DNA from: Oscillospiraceae bacterium
GTDB taxonomy: Bacteria; Bacillota; Clostridia; Oscillospirales; Oscillospiraceae
Reading direction: 5' to 3'
Assembly: GCA_017508045.1 (NCBI GenBank)
Contig: JAFVZT010000007.1
Location: 1 to 64,000 of the forward strand
DNA: 64,000 nucleotides
Of the stretch, positions 25,922 to 35,229 are shown piece by piece. The translations under genes were made by a program, and so were the position numbers. Numbering within the stretch: position 1 is the first letter of the stretch; each line of letters starts with the position of its first letter. The notes beneath the pieces were generated by a model, which was not told the origin of the DNA, ran no database searches, and saw nothing but the letters and a program-made list of their open reading frames with translations.

Positions 25922-26914
25922 TTACTGATCAGGCTGTGTTGTTTCTGTTTCAGCGGTTGCCGGTTTTGTGCAACGAACGATACATACATACTCAACATCC
26001 TTATAGACAGCTTTAATCTCTGTCCTTCCGGAGCTGACGGCAGTAACAAGGCCGTCCTCAACCTTAGCAACATCCGGATTTGCAGAACTCCAGGTAATTT
26101 CGTCCGCAGGGATTTCGCCTCTGTATGCACGCCAGAAATTGCCCACCTTTAAAGTAGCATCCCACTTATCGCCACTCTTATACGGTGTATTGAACTTAAA
26201 CTCAATAACAGGCTCAGGAGGATTGACAGGTTCTTCCTCCTGCTCAATGTTGCAAATAACCGTACACACAGCGGTCTTCTCACCGCAGGTAACGGTAATG
26301 GTTGTCTCGCCCTTACCAACAGCTGTGACCAAGCCGTCCTTAGTGACAGTTGCAACAGCCGGGTCAGCAGAAACAAATGTCACACTGTCCGTTGTGTTGC
26401 TCGGCTCCAGCGTAACGCTGAGTAATTCGCTTGCATCAATTTCGGCAAAGGTAATTGTACCCTTAGACAGCGTAATATCTGTACAGGGATACTGCTGTGT
26501 AATGGTTGTATTGTTGCCGTTTTTGTCACCGTCCGTAATATTCACATCGCCACCGGGGGCAAACAGATTAAGAGCAATATAAATCACAGCAGCAATGATT
26601 GCCAGAAGAAGCGCGCAAACTGCAATAATCAAGCCCTTTTCCTCTCCAATGCCTTTTCCGGAATCCGACTTTTCCACAAACTCCGCAGCAGCTTCATCAG
26701 TACCGGACACCGAATATGTGCGCTTTTTTACATTGGATTTGGAAAATCTTCCGCCCTTTACGTGGGTATATGATCCGGCCGACCGGAGGGCATCGTCATC
26801 ATGTGTACCAACAACCGCACTTATATCACTGGGACGAACGCAGCCACAGATAGGGCACTGTGTTGCCGTTTCCGGATACGATGTGCCACAAACATCACAA
26901 ATAATTTTGCTCAT
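25922..26914 (-). CDS. Zinc-ribbon membrane protein with two extracellular Ig-like (BIG2) domains
   Basis: A 330-residue protein of unknown function. The N-terminus has a zinc ribbon (C6, C9, C20, C23), then a low-complexity cytoplasmic linker, one transmembrane helix at about 94-117 (LIIAVCALLLAIIAAVIYIA) and an outside part with two BIG2-like domains. Each domain carries the VATVTKDGLVTAVGKG type motif (VAKVEDGLVTAVSSG in the second). A proline/glutamate stalk joins them. The layout resembles zinc-ribbon proteins that put a sensor or adhesive domain outside. ATG 26914 follows AAGGAGG. It is divergent from the pseudokinase at 27065, which also has one membrane span and extracellular Ig-like domains, so the two may work together. 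Confidence 0.78.
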   Translation of the reverse strand: MSKIICDVCGTSYPETATQCPICGCVRPSDISAVVGTHDDDALRSAGSYTHVKGGRFSKSNVKKRTYSVSGTDEAAAEFVEKSDSGKGIGEEKGLIIAVCALLLAIIAAVIYIALNLFAPGGDVNITDGDKNGNNTTITQQYPCTDITLSKGTITFAEIDASELLSVTLEPSNTTDSVTFVSADPAVATVTKDGLVTAVGKGETTITVTCGEKTAVCTVICNIEQEEEPVNPPEPVIEFKFNTPYKSGDKWDATLKVGNFWRAYRGEIPADEITWSSANPDVAKVEDGLVTAVSSGRTEIKAVYKDVEYVCIVRCTKPATAETETTQPDQ

Positions 26915-26965
26915 AAATTTCCTCCTTATGTTTGTAAAACCTTATAATCGCGTTTCCTTGTGAGT

Positions 26966-26994
26966 ATTATAGCATTTCTTGTTGAATAAAACAA
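26966..26994 (-). promoter_or_regulatory. Promoter of the zinc-ribbon/BIG2 gene
   Basis: Minus strand TTGTTT (26989-26994), 17-base spacer, TATAAT (26966-26971). Confidence 0.7.
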
Positions 26995-27005
26995 CTATAA
27001 AGATG

Positions 27006-27034
27006 TTGCTTTTTTTGTAAAATTATTTTATCAT
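27006..27034 (+). promoter_or_regulatory. Promoter of the pseudokinase gene
   Basis: TTGCTT (27006-27011), 17-base spacer, TATCAT (27029-27034). The two divergent promoters are 11 bases apart at their -35 boxes. Confidence 0.55.
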
Positions 27035-27064
27035 ATATATTGAATAAAAAAGGAGGCGATATAT

Positions 27065-29944
27065 GTGTCAGAACCCAAACTAATTTCGCCAATGTTAGAC
27101 AATTTTGTTATGGGCGATTCTATCAGCAATCGCAACGGCGTTCAATGTTGTCCCGCTATGCACAGCGATACCGAGGAAAAATATCTTGTTAAGATTATTT
27201 CTCTGCCTGCATCACAGACACAGCTCGACGCTCTTTTGCTTAGTGGAGCTTATAAAGATAAAGACTCCGCTTTAGACTATTATAAAGCCTTGGCAAATGA
27301 TATTCTCAAGGAAGCAAACGTGCTTCAAAAACTTGCTCAGCTGGAAGGCTTTGCAGCATTGGAAAAAACACAGCTGGTTACTAAGGATGATGAAACCGGA
27401 TATGATGTTTACCTTCTAAGTAAATACAAAAACACCCTCGCTCAGCAGATCCGCAGAAATACCTTAACACAGCTTTCTGCAGTTAACCTTGGTCTAGATC
27501 TATGCACCGCCCTGACAGTGTGCAGAAAATCCGGCTATTTATATGTAAATCTAAAGCCCGAAAACATTTATCTGTCTGAAAATCAGGAATTTCAAATCGG
27601 CGATATCGGTTTTCTCAAGCTAGATACGTTAAAATACGCCTCCTTGCCAGAGCGATATTTTAGCAAATATACTGCCCCGGAAATCACAGATGCTTTTTCG
27701 TCGCTAAACGCCACACTGGATGTTTATGCAGTAGGCCTTATACTATACCAAATTTTTAATAACGGTACACTCCCGACTGAAGACCAGTCCGAGACACAGA
27801 ACAATTTCCCTGCACCGAAATATGCGGATCGTGAAATCGCAGATATCATTTTGAAAGCATGCGCCTGCGATCCGGAAGCACGTTGGAATGACCCTGTAGA
27901 AATGGGACAGGCTTTGGTGGGCTATATGCAACGCATTGGCGCAAACGATGTGCCCATTGTCCCTGTATCTGAAGAAGCCCGTTCTGACGGCGAAGAACCT
28001 GGCGATGTTGATGCTCAGGCAGAAGCCGAGACGAAAGATACTCCACAGGCCGCAGAAAGCGAACCCGAGTCCGGAGTATATGTTGAGGATGAGGACGGAA
28101 ATTTAACATTCATTGCAGACTATTCAAATGATGAGCAATGCTTGGAGGAGGCATCTGAGGATACAGACTATAAGGAGGTATCCGACGAGGTTTCCGATAT
28201 GCTTTCTCAGGCGGACGAAATTATTGCACACCCCGCCCCGGAGCCCGTTGTGCAGCCGGAGCCGATTGATGTGCCAATTCCTCCCCCATTGCCAATTGAG
28301 GATGACGAAGCAACTGATGTTAAAGAAGATGCGGCGCAAGAATCCGAGGGTGAACAGGCAGATATTGTTAACAACGACGAAGCAGAAGATATTTTCGAAG
28401 AATCCATTGAGCCTTCAAAAGTAAAGTCTTCACATTGGATCAGAAACATTCTGATTGCACTTGTGTCCTTATCAATTCTCGCGGCGGGTATTTTCCTTTA
28501 CACGAATTACTATCTGCAGTCTATTGATTCCATCGTACTTAAAGAGGGCGACAACGGAAATCTGACTGTTTTTATCACAACTGGATTTGACGAGGAAAAG
28601 TTAACCGTACTTTGTTCTGACAGCTATGGCAATCAATTGACAGCGTCCGTAAAGGACGGACAGGCAGACTTTAACGGACTTAAGCCCAACACTGCTTATA
28701 ATATCAAGGTCGTTACCGATGGCTTCCACAAGCTGATTGGCGATACAACAGCAGCTTACAACACTCCGGTACAAACCAATATTATTCAATTTATTGCCGT
28801 CACAGGATCTGAAGATGGCAGTGCCATTCTCTCCTTTAATATCGACGGTCCGGATGCTCAGCGCTGGAATGTTCAATACAGTGCCGAAGACGAAGCAGCA
28901 AAAAGCATTAGCTTTACCGGTCATATGATTACAATTACCGGCTTGACCTTGGGTAAAGAATACACATTTACCCTTATCCCAGAAAACACGTTGCTGATTT
29001 CCGGAACAACACAAATTAAGCACACAGCAAGTAAGGTAATTAAAGCCTCCGGCCTTGCCGTTGACAGCATTCTGAGCAACACCCTAACTGCATCATGGCA
29101 CGCCCCGGATGGTGTACAGGTCGACAGCTGGACCGTGCGCTGTTATAACGAAAGCGGCTTTGACAAAACACTGGTCGTGACGGAGTGTAAAGCCATATTT
29201 GAAGGCGTGAATCAAGCTTCCGCCTATACCGTCGAGGTCACTGCCAACGGTATGAGTGTCAGTGAGCGTGTTAAAGTTGCAGAAAACGCCATTACAATAA
29301 CGGAACTTAAGGTTGATAACACAAACCTGAATAAACTCATTGTGTCGTGGAGTGCAAACAGCACCACTCTGCCGGGAGGCTGGGTCCTGTCCTACAAGCT
29401 GGACGATGCTGCCGCTATTGTGATTGACTGCGGGGATGCTACAAGCTATGTGCTTAATACAAAAATACCCGGCATTACGTACACCTTTGATTTAAAGGCA
29501 AAGGACGGAACGGATGTTCTTGGTGGAACGCTTGTCCACCAAGAGCCTCCTGCTAAAGAATTCTCAGCATACAACACAAGCGCTGCAAATATGGAATTTA
29601 AGATGTGCAAAACCCCATCTGTAAAAAATTGGGACCGGTATGACTTAAAAAAATCTGATTACACTTCTACATTTGCCGTTGGTGGCAAAGCCTCCTTCTT
29701 AATTCATCTGCAAGGCAAGTATAATAAGTCCTCCGACAAAATTGTTGCCGTATTTATAATTCGTGATGAAAACGGTATGATTGCGTCTACCTCCGGTGCT
29801 ACCATCACATGGAACAAAATGTGGTCCAGCAATTACTGTGAGTTGGATATCCCGGTTTTGCCGCAAGCTCCCGGCAACTATAAAATCAGTGTTTATTTTA
29901 ACGAAGGTCTTGTCCACGAACAAGCGCTTACAATCGCTACATAA
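27065..29944 (+). CDS. Membrane-anchored serine/threonine kinase-like protein, probable pseudokinase, with Fn3-like extracellular domains
   Basis: A 959-residue protein. Residues about 10-290 follow the eukaryotic-type kinase fold: lysine K43 (YLVKII), the catalytic loop VNLKPENI at 161-168, DIG at 180-182 and APE at 204-206. The catalytic aspartate of HRD is replaced by N162, His and Arg are also lost, and the glycine loop is not recognisable, so phosphotransfer is unlikely. An acidic, proline-rich linker (about 300-450) leads to one transmembrane helix (about 460-481), then about four fibronectin/Ig-like domains (for example ALTASWHAPDG and KLIVSWSANS). GTG 27065 follows AAAGGAGGCGATATAT. 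It is reminiscent of PASTA or Fn3 receptor kinases of Firmicutes but has lost the active site. No phosphatase gene is nearby. Confidence 0.8.
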   Translation: MSEPKLISPMLDNFVMGDSISNRNGVQCCPAMHSDTEEKYLVKIISLPASQTQLDALLLSGAYKDKDSALDYYKALANDILKEANVLQKLAQLEGFAALEKTQLVTKDDETGYDVYLLSKYKNTLAQQIRRNTLTQLSAVNLGLDLCTALTVCRKSGYLYVNLKPENIYLSENQEFQIGDIGFLKLDTLKYASLPERYFSKYTAPEITDAFSSLNATLDVYAVGLILYQIFNNGTLPTEDQSETQNNFPAPKYADREIADIILKACACDPEARWNDPVEMGQALVGYMQRIGANDVPIVPVSEEARSDGEEPGDVDAQAEAETKDTPQAAESEPESGVYVEDEDGNLTFIADYSNDEQCLEEASEDTDYKEVSDEVSDMLSQADEIIAHPAPEPVVQPEPIDVPIPPPLPIEDDEATDVKEDAAQESEGEQADIVNNDEAEDIFEESIEPSKVKSSHWIRNILIALVSLSILAAGIFLYTNYYLQSIDSIVLKEGDNGNLTVFITTGFDEEKLTVLCSDSYGNQLTASVKDGQADFNGLKPNTAYNIKVVTDGFHKLIGDTTAAYNTPVQTNIIQFIAVTGSEDGSAILSFNIDGPDAQRWNVQYSAEDEAAKSISFTGHMITITGLTLGKEYTFTLIPENTLLISGTTQIKHTASKVIKASGLAVDSILSNTLTASWHAPDGVQVDSWTVRCYNESGFDKTLVVTECKAIFEGVNQASAYTVEVTANGMSVSERVKVAENAITITELKVDNTNLNKLIVSWSANSTTLPGGWVLSYKLDDAAAIVIDCGDATSYVLNTKIPGITYTFDLKAKDGTDVLGGTLVHQEPPAKEFSAYNTSAANMEFKMCKTPSVKNWDRYDLKKSDYTSTFAVGGKASFLIHLQGKYNKSSDKIVAVFIIRDENGMIASTSGATITWNKMWSSNYCELDIPVLPQAPGNYKISVYFNEGLVHEQALTIAT

Positions 29945-29951
29945 CGTTCCC

Positions 29952-29985
29952 GGCAGGCAGCCTTTAATAGCTGCCTGCCATAATT
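29952..29985 (+). terminator. Terminator of the pseudokinase gene
   Basis: A perfect 10-bp stem GGCAGGCAGC with an 8-base loop followed by ATAATTTA, 8 bases after the stop. Confidence 0.75.
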
Positions 29986-30027
29986 TATATTCATAATTCA
30001 ATTGTAATTTAAATATTGCCGTTGCAC

Positions 30028-30056
30028 TTGACAATAGGAGAATCTTTCTTTATAAT
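30028..30056 (+). promoter_or_regulatory. Promoter of tRNA-Pro
   Basis: Exact consensus TTGACA (30028-30033), 17-base spacer, TATAAT (30051-30056). Confidence 0.88.
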
Positions 30057-30067
30057 ATCAAAGTTAT

Positions 30068-30144
30068 CGGGGTGTGGCGAAGTTTGGTATCGCGCTTGGT
30101 TCGGGTCCAAGAGGCCTCGGGTTCGAATCCCGACACTCCGACCA
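30068..30144 (+). tRNA. tRNA-Pro (CGG anticodon)
   Basis: A 77-base cloverleaf with acceptor CGGGGTG/CACTCCG, anticodon stem CTTGG/CCAAG around loop TTCGGGT (anticodon CGG), T arm TCGGGTTCGAATCCCGA and encoded CCA. Confidence 0.95.
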
Positions 30145-30183
30145 AAAATCCGGTGACCGTATCTGCGGTTGCCGGATTTTTAA
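30145..30183 (+). terminator. Terminator of tRNA-Pro
   Basis: A long stem AAAATCCGGTGACCG / CGGTTGCCGGATTTT (one mismatch-type pair) with a 6-base loop and trailing T. Confidence 0.85.
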
Positions 30184-30253
30184 TCTGTCCAGGGATTCAA
30201 AAGACCGGTTCCGGTGCATAATCGTCCGAAATTGTTAATTATTATTGATATAA

Positions 30254-30282
30254 TTTACAAAGTGCGCAAATTGTTATATAAT
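30254..30282 (+). promoter_or_regulatory. Promoter of the 535-residue protein and lemA
   Basis: TTTACA (30254-30259), 17-base spacer, TATAAT (30277-30282). Confidence 0.75.
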
Positions 30283-30303
30283 AGGAAAATGGGGTGAGAA
30301 CTT

Positions 30304-31911
30304 ATGAATGCAGTAATCTATAGCCCACTGGAAGAATATGAAAATAAATACAAAGATCTGCATATGCGCAACGCAGAAAAATTCTTTGAAGAGCTTGTAG
30401 CTAAATCCAAGGTAAACATTGAAGAGAACCGTGCAACCGTTAAAGAATACGATGCGTTTATCGACAATTTATCCAAGCTTAAGCGCAAACTCAACCTTTA
30501 CCGCTTTTTAAGGGTTATTATGATTATCACAATCATCCTGATACCCATCGTGATTTGGAAAATGACTCCCAAAATACGTGCAATGCGCAGCGATATTGAT
30601 GCTGCTGACGCAAGGGCAAATGCGCTTTTGGCGTTGGCGCACAAACAGATGCAGCCCTTAAATCAGCTGTTTACCGCAAATGACGCCATTTCCATTATGG
30701 AAGAAACCATTCCCCTGTTAGAATTTGACCCTTGTTTTTCAGTCAAACAGGAAATGGATATGATCACAAACTTTGATTTTCAGACCTATAACGGAACAGA
30801 GCAATCCACGCTTGATACCCTGTCCGGAAGATATAACGAAAACCCCTTCTTGTTTGAAAACAAGCTTATACATACAATGGGTTCGGAAACTTATCACGGC
30901 TATAAGACCATTCACTGGACTGAAACCTACCGTGACAGTAATGGAAGATTACGCAGACGAACACGGTCACAAACCCTCCACGCCACCGTCACCAAGCCAA
31001 AACCATTATATAACACACAGGTAGTTTTAAACTATGGCTCTCAGGGCGGTCCGGAGTTGTCCTTCAGCCGTGATGCAACCCACCTGGAGCAAAAAAGTGA
31101 GAGTGCGATTGAACGGTATATCAAGAAGGGCGAGAAAAAGCTCAAAAAACTGACAGATGAAGCAATCAAAGAGAATGACGATTTTATGAGTATGTCCAAC
31201 ACCGATTTTGAAGTGCTTTTTGACGCCCTTGACCGAACGAACGAAGTCCAGTTCAGGACGCTCTTTACTCCCCTTGCACAGAACAATATGGTTGAATTGA
31301 TTTTATCCAAGGTCGGTTACGGGGACGATTTCTATTTCTTAAAACATAATCGTATGAATAAGATTATATCAAAACACTCTCAAGGTCGGTCACTATTGTT
31401 ATTACCAAACAGCATCGCTTCCCATTCCTTTGACATCATCAAAGAAAACTTTAGCGCAAAGCACGCGGAATACTTTCGTGCAGTATACTTTGACTTTGCT
31501 CCCCTTTTGGCAATTCCAATGTATCAGGAACGTCCGGTCCATTCGCTAAAACCAATTCCGGATTTTACCCAGCTCTATTCCCAAAAGGAAAGTGAGGTTT
31601 TAGCCAACGCGGTGGATTATCAGCGTATTGTTCACCCAAATACAAAAACACAGGCAATTCTAAAATCAAAATATATACGGTCTAATAATAAAGAAGATGA
31701 AATTTGTGTCACGGCATATTCCTACAATATCATTCAACGTGTAGATATTATACCAGTTCTCGGCGGCGACGGTCGCATTCACAACGTTTCCGTTCCGTGG
31801 GATGACTATATACCTCTTGAAAACAGTAAGCACTTCTATATTGCAGAATCAAATTCTGTGCAAAATAAAAAAATTATTGCTCGCAGAAACGGTCTGTGTA
31901 TCTATCAATAA
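30304..31911 (+). CDS. Unknown 535-residue membrane-anchored protein paired with LemA
   Basis: I do not recognise a named family with certainty. The N-terminal 65 residues are a charged coiled coil (EEYENKYKDLHMRNAEKFFEE begins it). One transmembrane helix follows at about 69-86 (LRVIMIITIILIPIVIW). The large remaining domain includes a threonine/arginine-rich strand pair (ETYRDSNGRLRRRTRSQTLHA cut to its core here) and KPKPLYNTQVVLNYG, typical of a beta-rich module. No signal peptide, catalytic motif or metal site is visible. ATG 30304 follows GGGGTGAGAACTT. lemA starts 22 bases after the stop, and both proteins have a single helix near the N-terminus with a coiled coil, so they probably form a membrane complex. 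Confidence 0.65.
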   Translation: MNAVIYSPLEEYENKYKDLHMRNAEKFFEELVAKSKVNIEENRATVKEYDAFIDNLSKLKRKLNLYRFLRVIMIITIILIPIVIWKMTPKIRAMRSDIDAADARANALLALAHKQMQPLNQLFTANDAISIMEETIPLLEFDPCFSVKQEMDMITNFDFQTYNGTEQSTLDTLSGRYNENPFLFENKLIHTMGSETYHGYKTIHWTETYRDSNGRLRRRTRSQTLHATVTKPKPLYNTQVVLNYGSQGGPELSFSRDATHLEQKSESAIERYIKKGEKKLKKLTDEAIKENDDFMSMSNTDFEVLFDALDRTNEVQFRTLFTPLAQNNMVELILSKVGYGDDFYFLKHNRMNKIISKHSQGRSLLLLPNSIASHSFDIIKENFSAKHAEYFRAVYFDFAPLLAIPMYQERPVHSLKPIPDFTQLYSQKESEVLANAVDYQRIVHPNTKTQAILKSKYIRSNNKEDEICVTAYSYNIIQRVDIIPVLGGDGRIHNVSVPWDDYIPLENSKHFYIAESNSVQNKKIIARRNGLCIYQ

Positions 31912-31933
31912 AAACATAAAGGAGATAAACAAA

Positions 31934-32602
31934 ATGGCAAATCAACTGGATGAATTAAACCCCGAAGTTCGGGAAGAAGGTCTTGAAACAAATGTTATTA
32001 TTAAAAAAATACCGGCAGAGGTCGGCACCGGTTCTATGGTTTTCGAAGTACTGTTGTGGGTCTTAGGCATTATTCCCGGCGTTATCTTTTTATTTATGAA
32101 AATCAATGCCCAAAAGCATTTTGATCAACTGCAGCAAAAGATTCAGCGAAATGCATCCCAAATTGACAATTATCTTGAACAGCGCGTGATGGTGCTGCAA
32201 AACTGTGCGCGTCTTCTGGACAAGGCAATTGATCTGGATAAAAGCACCCTTGAGAACATTGCTAAGTATCGCTCCGGTCATCAAGACGATGCGGATGTTT
32301 CCTTAAACGAAATCAGCAAGCAGGTAGAAACCATTTCCAGAGATATTAACGTTGCTGTTGAAAACTACCCCGATTTGCAGGCGCATCGTGAAATTGCCGA
32401 TGCAATGCAGCAGAATATGTACCTGCAAAGAGAAATTACAGCCGCCAGAGAGCTTTATAACGATACCATCAACGAATGGAACAAGGACATTTTTTCGTGG
32501 CCGACCAAAAAGATTGTTGCAGCTAAAAACGGGTACACAACACGGATTCCCTTTGTTGCTTCAAAGGAAATCAAGGAAAAGGCAAAGAGTGTCTTCTTCT
32601 AA
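31934..32602 (+). CDS. lemA: LemA family protein
   Basis: A 222-residue LemA-type protein: a short cytoplasmic or lumenal tail, a transmembrane helix at about 36-55 (FEVLLWVLGIIPGVIFLF), then the long helical LemA bundle (QKIQRNASQIDNYLEQR, VMVLQNCARLLDKAIDLDKS) and a C-terminal YNDTINEWNKDIFSWP motif that matches the YN..I..FP signature of the family. LemA proteins have no established biochemical role. ATG 31934 follows AAAGGAG by 9 bases; an upstream in-frame ATG at 31802 lies inside the preceding gene. It is the second gene of an apparent two-gene operon. Confidence 0.9.
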   Translation: MANQLDELNPEVREEGLETNVIIKKIPAEVGTGSMVFEVLLWVLGIIPGVIFLFMKINAQKHFDQLQQKIQRNASQIDNYLEQRVMVLQNCARLLDKAIDLDKSTLENIAKYRSGHQDDADVSLNEISKQVETISRDINVAVENYPDLQAHREIADAMQQNMYLQREITAARELYNDTINEWNKDIFSWPTKKIVAAKNGYTTRIPFVASKEIKEKAKSVFF

Positions 32603-32625
32603 GCTATATCCGAGTTCTATAAAAT

Positions 32626-32653
32626 GCAGGCTGTGCCGAAAGGCACAGCCTGC
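32626..32653. terminator. Hairpin between lemA and the dehydrogenase gene
   Basis: A perfect 12-bp stem GCAGGCTGTGCC with a GAAA tetraloop between convergent genes. On the minus strand it is followed by ATTTTAT. Confidence 0.8.
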
Positions 32654-32673
32654 AAAATTAATTAAAAGCATAA

Positions 32674-33933
32674 TTAAATCTTTTTCGCGTTAGCAAGAAG
32701 GTATTTCTCGGCCGCGGGATTCCACAGACCGTTATTTTCCTTACACAGACGATCCAGCTCCGCAAACAAGGGATCAGTCTTGCCCTTCTCCTCAAAATCG
32801 GCAATTGCAACCAAAGGCATATCGATATGGTTATAAATCAGCTTCTTACCACCGGGAATGGAGGGCAGATTCAGAGTTGTATCAATAACAGCATTCAAGC
32901 CACCGATATGGGTAACCAGCGCAGAGGGGTTCAGCCTGCCGGCGTTCATCATCTCGATTGCTTCCTGCATATCATTGGTGTTACCGCCGGAGGTGCCAAC
33001 AACGTGGGTATACAGATAGTGAACATTGTACCAGTTAAAGGGTGCTTTAAACTTGTTGTCGGTAGGACCGGCAAAGAAGTTCAAACAACCATCAAAACCT
33101 AAAATATCATCGGCCTGCTCAATCAATGGTTTAACGGGAGCAAAACAAATGACATCATCATAGCCCGTGCCGCCGGTCAGCTCACGCAAGTATTCGGTAG
33201 CATTTTCCATACGGGTGTTGACATAGTGCAGCTCAATACCATATTTCTTCGCTTCCTCAACTGTGTAGATAGAAGCTGCGCGGCTCAGGCGAGCGTCGTC
33301 AATGTCGGTAACAACCAGTAAGCTGGGACGGCGGTCGCAGTGGATTGCATAATCAATAGCTGCCAGGCCCATAGGACCGACAGAAGCTAAAAGTGCCATC
33401 TTTCCGCCTTCCTTAATGCCCATCTCGTGAACATAAGAACCGGCCTTGGTGTGGTACATTGCGTGGAATGTACCGATAACACAGCTCAAAGGCTCGGCCA
33501 GAGAGCCAAAATAGTAAGTATCGGAGTTGTAGGGCAACAGGCAGTTCATAAGCAGCGTTTCGATGGGAACATTGCCGTACTGAGCATCGCCGCCACAGTA
33601 GCTGTAGGAGTAGCCAGGAGCCTCCTGAGAGCCTTTATAGTAGTGGGCAGGCTGAATAACAAACTTGTCGCCTACCTTGTACTTGTGCTTCCAGTTTTCG
33701 CCCACCTCAACAATGTCACCACAGAACTCGTGACCGACAATGGTGGGGTTTTCTGCACAGTTATCAGGAACGCGCTTATGCTCGCCTCCCTCCAAGGCCG
33801 CCTTATAGCTGGACATACACAAGCTGTCTGACACCACACGGATACGGACACCGTCAGCACCGATTTCAGGCAATGCGACCTCGTCCAGACGCAAATCATT
33901 TTTTCCGTGAATTCTAACTGCCTTTGTGATCAT
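32674..33933 (-). CDS. Zinc-binding alcohol/polyol dehydrogenase, L-sorbose-1-phosphate reductase-like
   Basis: A medium-chain dehydrogenase/reductase of 419 residues. The catalytic zinc ligands are visible as C39 (SDSLCMSS) and the H68-E69 pair (IVGHEF), and the NAD(P)-binding loop as ALLASVGPMGLAA. The family branch, with GDKFVIQPAHYYKG and a long insert, resembles L-sorbose-1-phosphate reductases and related sugar-phosphate dehydrogenases; the true substrate is unknown. ATG 33933 follows GGAGGAATATGAA; an ATG 15 bases upstream is inside the ribosome binding region. It is 14 bases downstream of the PHP-domain gene and divergent from sn-glycerol-1-phosphate dehydrogenase, so a role in a phosphorylated polyol pathway is inferred. 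Confidence 0.8.
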   Translation of the reverse strand: MITKAVRIHGKNDLRLDEVALPEIGADGVRIRVVSDSLCMSSYKAALEGGEHKRVPDNCAENPTIVGHEFCGDIVEVGENWKHKYKVGDKFVIQPAHYYKGSQEAPGYSYSYCGGDAQYGNVPIETLLMNCLLPYNSDTYYFGSLAEPLSCVIGTFHAMYHTKAGSYVHEMGIKEGGKMALLASVGPMGLAAIDYAIHCDRRPSLLVVTDIDDARLSRAASIYTVEEAKKYGIELHYVNTRMENATEYLRELTGGTGYDDVICFAPVKPLIEQADDILGFDGCLNFFAGPTDNKFKAPFNWYNVHYLYTHVVGTSGGNTNDMQEAIEMMNAGRLNPSALVTHIGGLNAVIDTTLNLPSIPGGKKLIYNHIDMPLVAIADFEEKGKTDPLFAELDRLCKENNGLWNPAAEKYLLANAKKI

Positions 33934-33947
33934 TTCATATTCCTCCA

Positions 33948-35099
33948 TTATTTGTTTTCATGCTCAATGAGTTTCCATGTAGCATCAATAAGATTGCTGA
34001 ACATCGGATTTTTCATCGCTTTAATAACAAAGCTTTGTCTGGGAGAATTAATGTCCTCTCCGGAAATCTGGAACATTCCGTACTTATCGCAAAGCCCGCG
34101 AAGTCGTTCCAGCTGTTGGGGCGTATTCCGTGTGGGCATATAAGTTACGGATTTTACCCCCTCTTCCTTCAGACATTCAAACACATCATCCAGATAATCA
34201 TCCTCGAACTTCTGTGCCTTTTTATCTCCGGTGACACTGTCTCCCACATCACCCAAATATGCATAGCACAGGTAGGCATCTACATCAGCGGAAAGCTTAA
34301 CCATATCCGCCAGCTTGGGACATTCATCGGTGGCATCAATAAAAATTTTAGGCACAAAGGCACTTTTTAAGATGCCAAGCAAGTCATATTCATAGAAAGG
34401 ATACGCACAGTCCAGCATCTGAGCTTCCTGCTTAGAAGACAGGCTAAGGCCCATGTCCGCAAGCTTCTTTACCATCGCCTGACCCTTACCCACCTGCTTA
34501 ACCAGTTTAACGGCGAGGGCATACATCAGATGGCGTTCCGTTACACCGCCGTTTTCACTTGCCATAGACAGAGGCAGAACATCTCTATTGTAGTCTATAT
34601 CCAAGCCCAGTAAGGTGTTAATTTTTTCAAGCATTTTCCTATTGCGGCTGTGGCGTGCAGCCTGATAGGGCTTAAAGAACTCAGTTAATTTCCCGATTTG
34701 ATCGTGAGGTACGCCCTGAATGGTCATATAGCTGACGCCAACCTGGTCGGGGTTATTGGTGCGACGGCCCTCTAAGCGAGTGCCTGCCATAGAAACCCGG
34801 GCCTCCATACCGATGGTTACAGGCATATCCACAAGCTTTGCGGCCTCTAAAAACTCCAGCGCACCGGAAATAGAATCGTGGTCGATAATGCCTGCAGTAC
34901 ACAAGCCTTCCATTCTGGCAGCGTACACCGCTGCGGTAGGAGAATAGGGAGAGAATGAATACGTTGTATGGATGTGGTTGTTAATGTATTGTGGCACCAT
35001 ATCCGGAAAGGTGGTGTCCTTAAGCACTTCCTTCAGGTTTTCAAGACGTTCTTCCTTAGTGGGTGCATTGAGCTTATTCAGTATTGTTATATCAATCAT
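33948..35099 (-). CDS. PHP-domain metal-dependent phosphoesterase-like protein
   Basis: The 383 residues carry a PHP domain: H42 and H44 (INNHIHTTYS), D73-H74-D75 (GIIDHDS), E99 (IGMEAR) and later ISGEDINSP. These are metal ligands of polymerase-and-histidinol-phosphatase-type hydrolases. The protein is longer than simple PHP phosphatases and has an insert with helices (KQVGKGQAMVKKLADMGL). Substrate not known. ATG 35099 follows AAAGGGG by 8 bases; the longer frame from 35168 runs through the promoter. First gene of a two-gene operon with the zinc dehydrogenase, under a near-consensus promoter. Confidence 0.8.
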   Translation of the reverse strand: MIDITILNKLNAPTKEERLENLKEVLKDTTFPDMVPQYINNHIHTTYSFSPYSPTAAVYAARMEGLCTAGIIDHDSISGALEFLEAAKLVDMPVTIGMEARVSMAGTRLEGRRTNNPDQVGVSYMTIQGVPHDQIGKLTEFFKPYQAARHSRNRKMLEKINTLLGLDIDYNRDVLPLSMASENGGVTERHLMYALAVKLVKQVGKGQAMVKKLADMGLSLSSKQEAQMLDCAYPFYEYDLLGILKSAFVPKIFIDATDECPKLADMVKLSADVDAYLCYAYLGDVGDSVTGDKKAQKFEDDYLDDVFECLKEEGVKSVTYMPTRNTPQQLERLRGLCDKYGMFQISGEDINSPRQSFVIKAMKNPMFSNLIDATWKLIEHENK

Positions 35100-35132
35100 C
35101 GATATACCCCTTTGCCCAAATTTGACATATAT

Positions 35133-35161
35133 AGTATACTCTTTAACCCTTACCCTGTCAA
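35133..35161 (-). promoter_or_regulatory. Promoter of the PHP-dehydrogenase operon
   Basis: Minus strand TTGACA (35156-35161), 17-base spacer, TATACT (35133-35138). Confidence 0.8.
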
Positions 35162-35229
35162 GGAACAACAGCTGTTTATAGGGAATAATTCGCCAAATAC
35201 GCCATGTTTTTCGGAGGCTAAAACAATGC

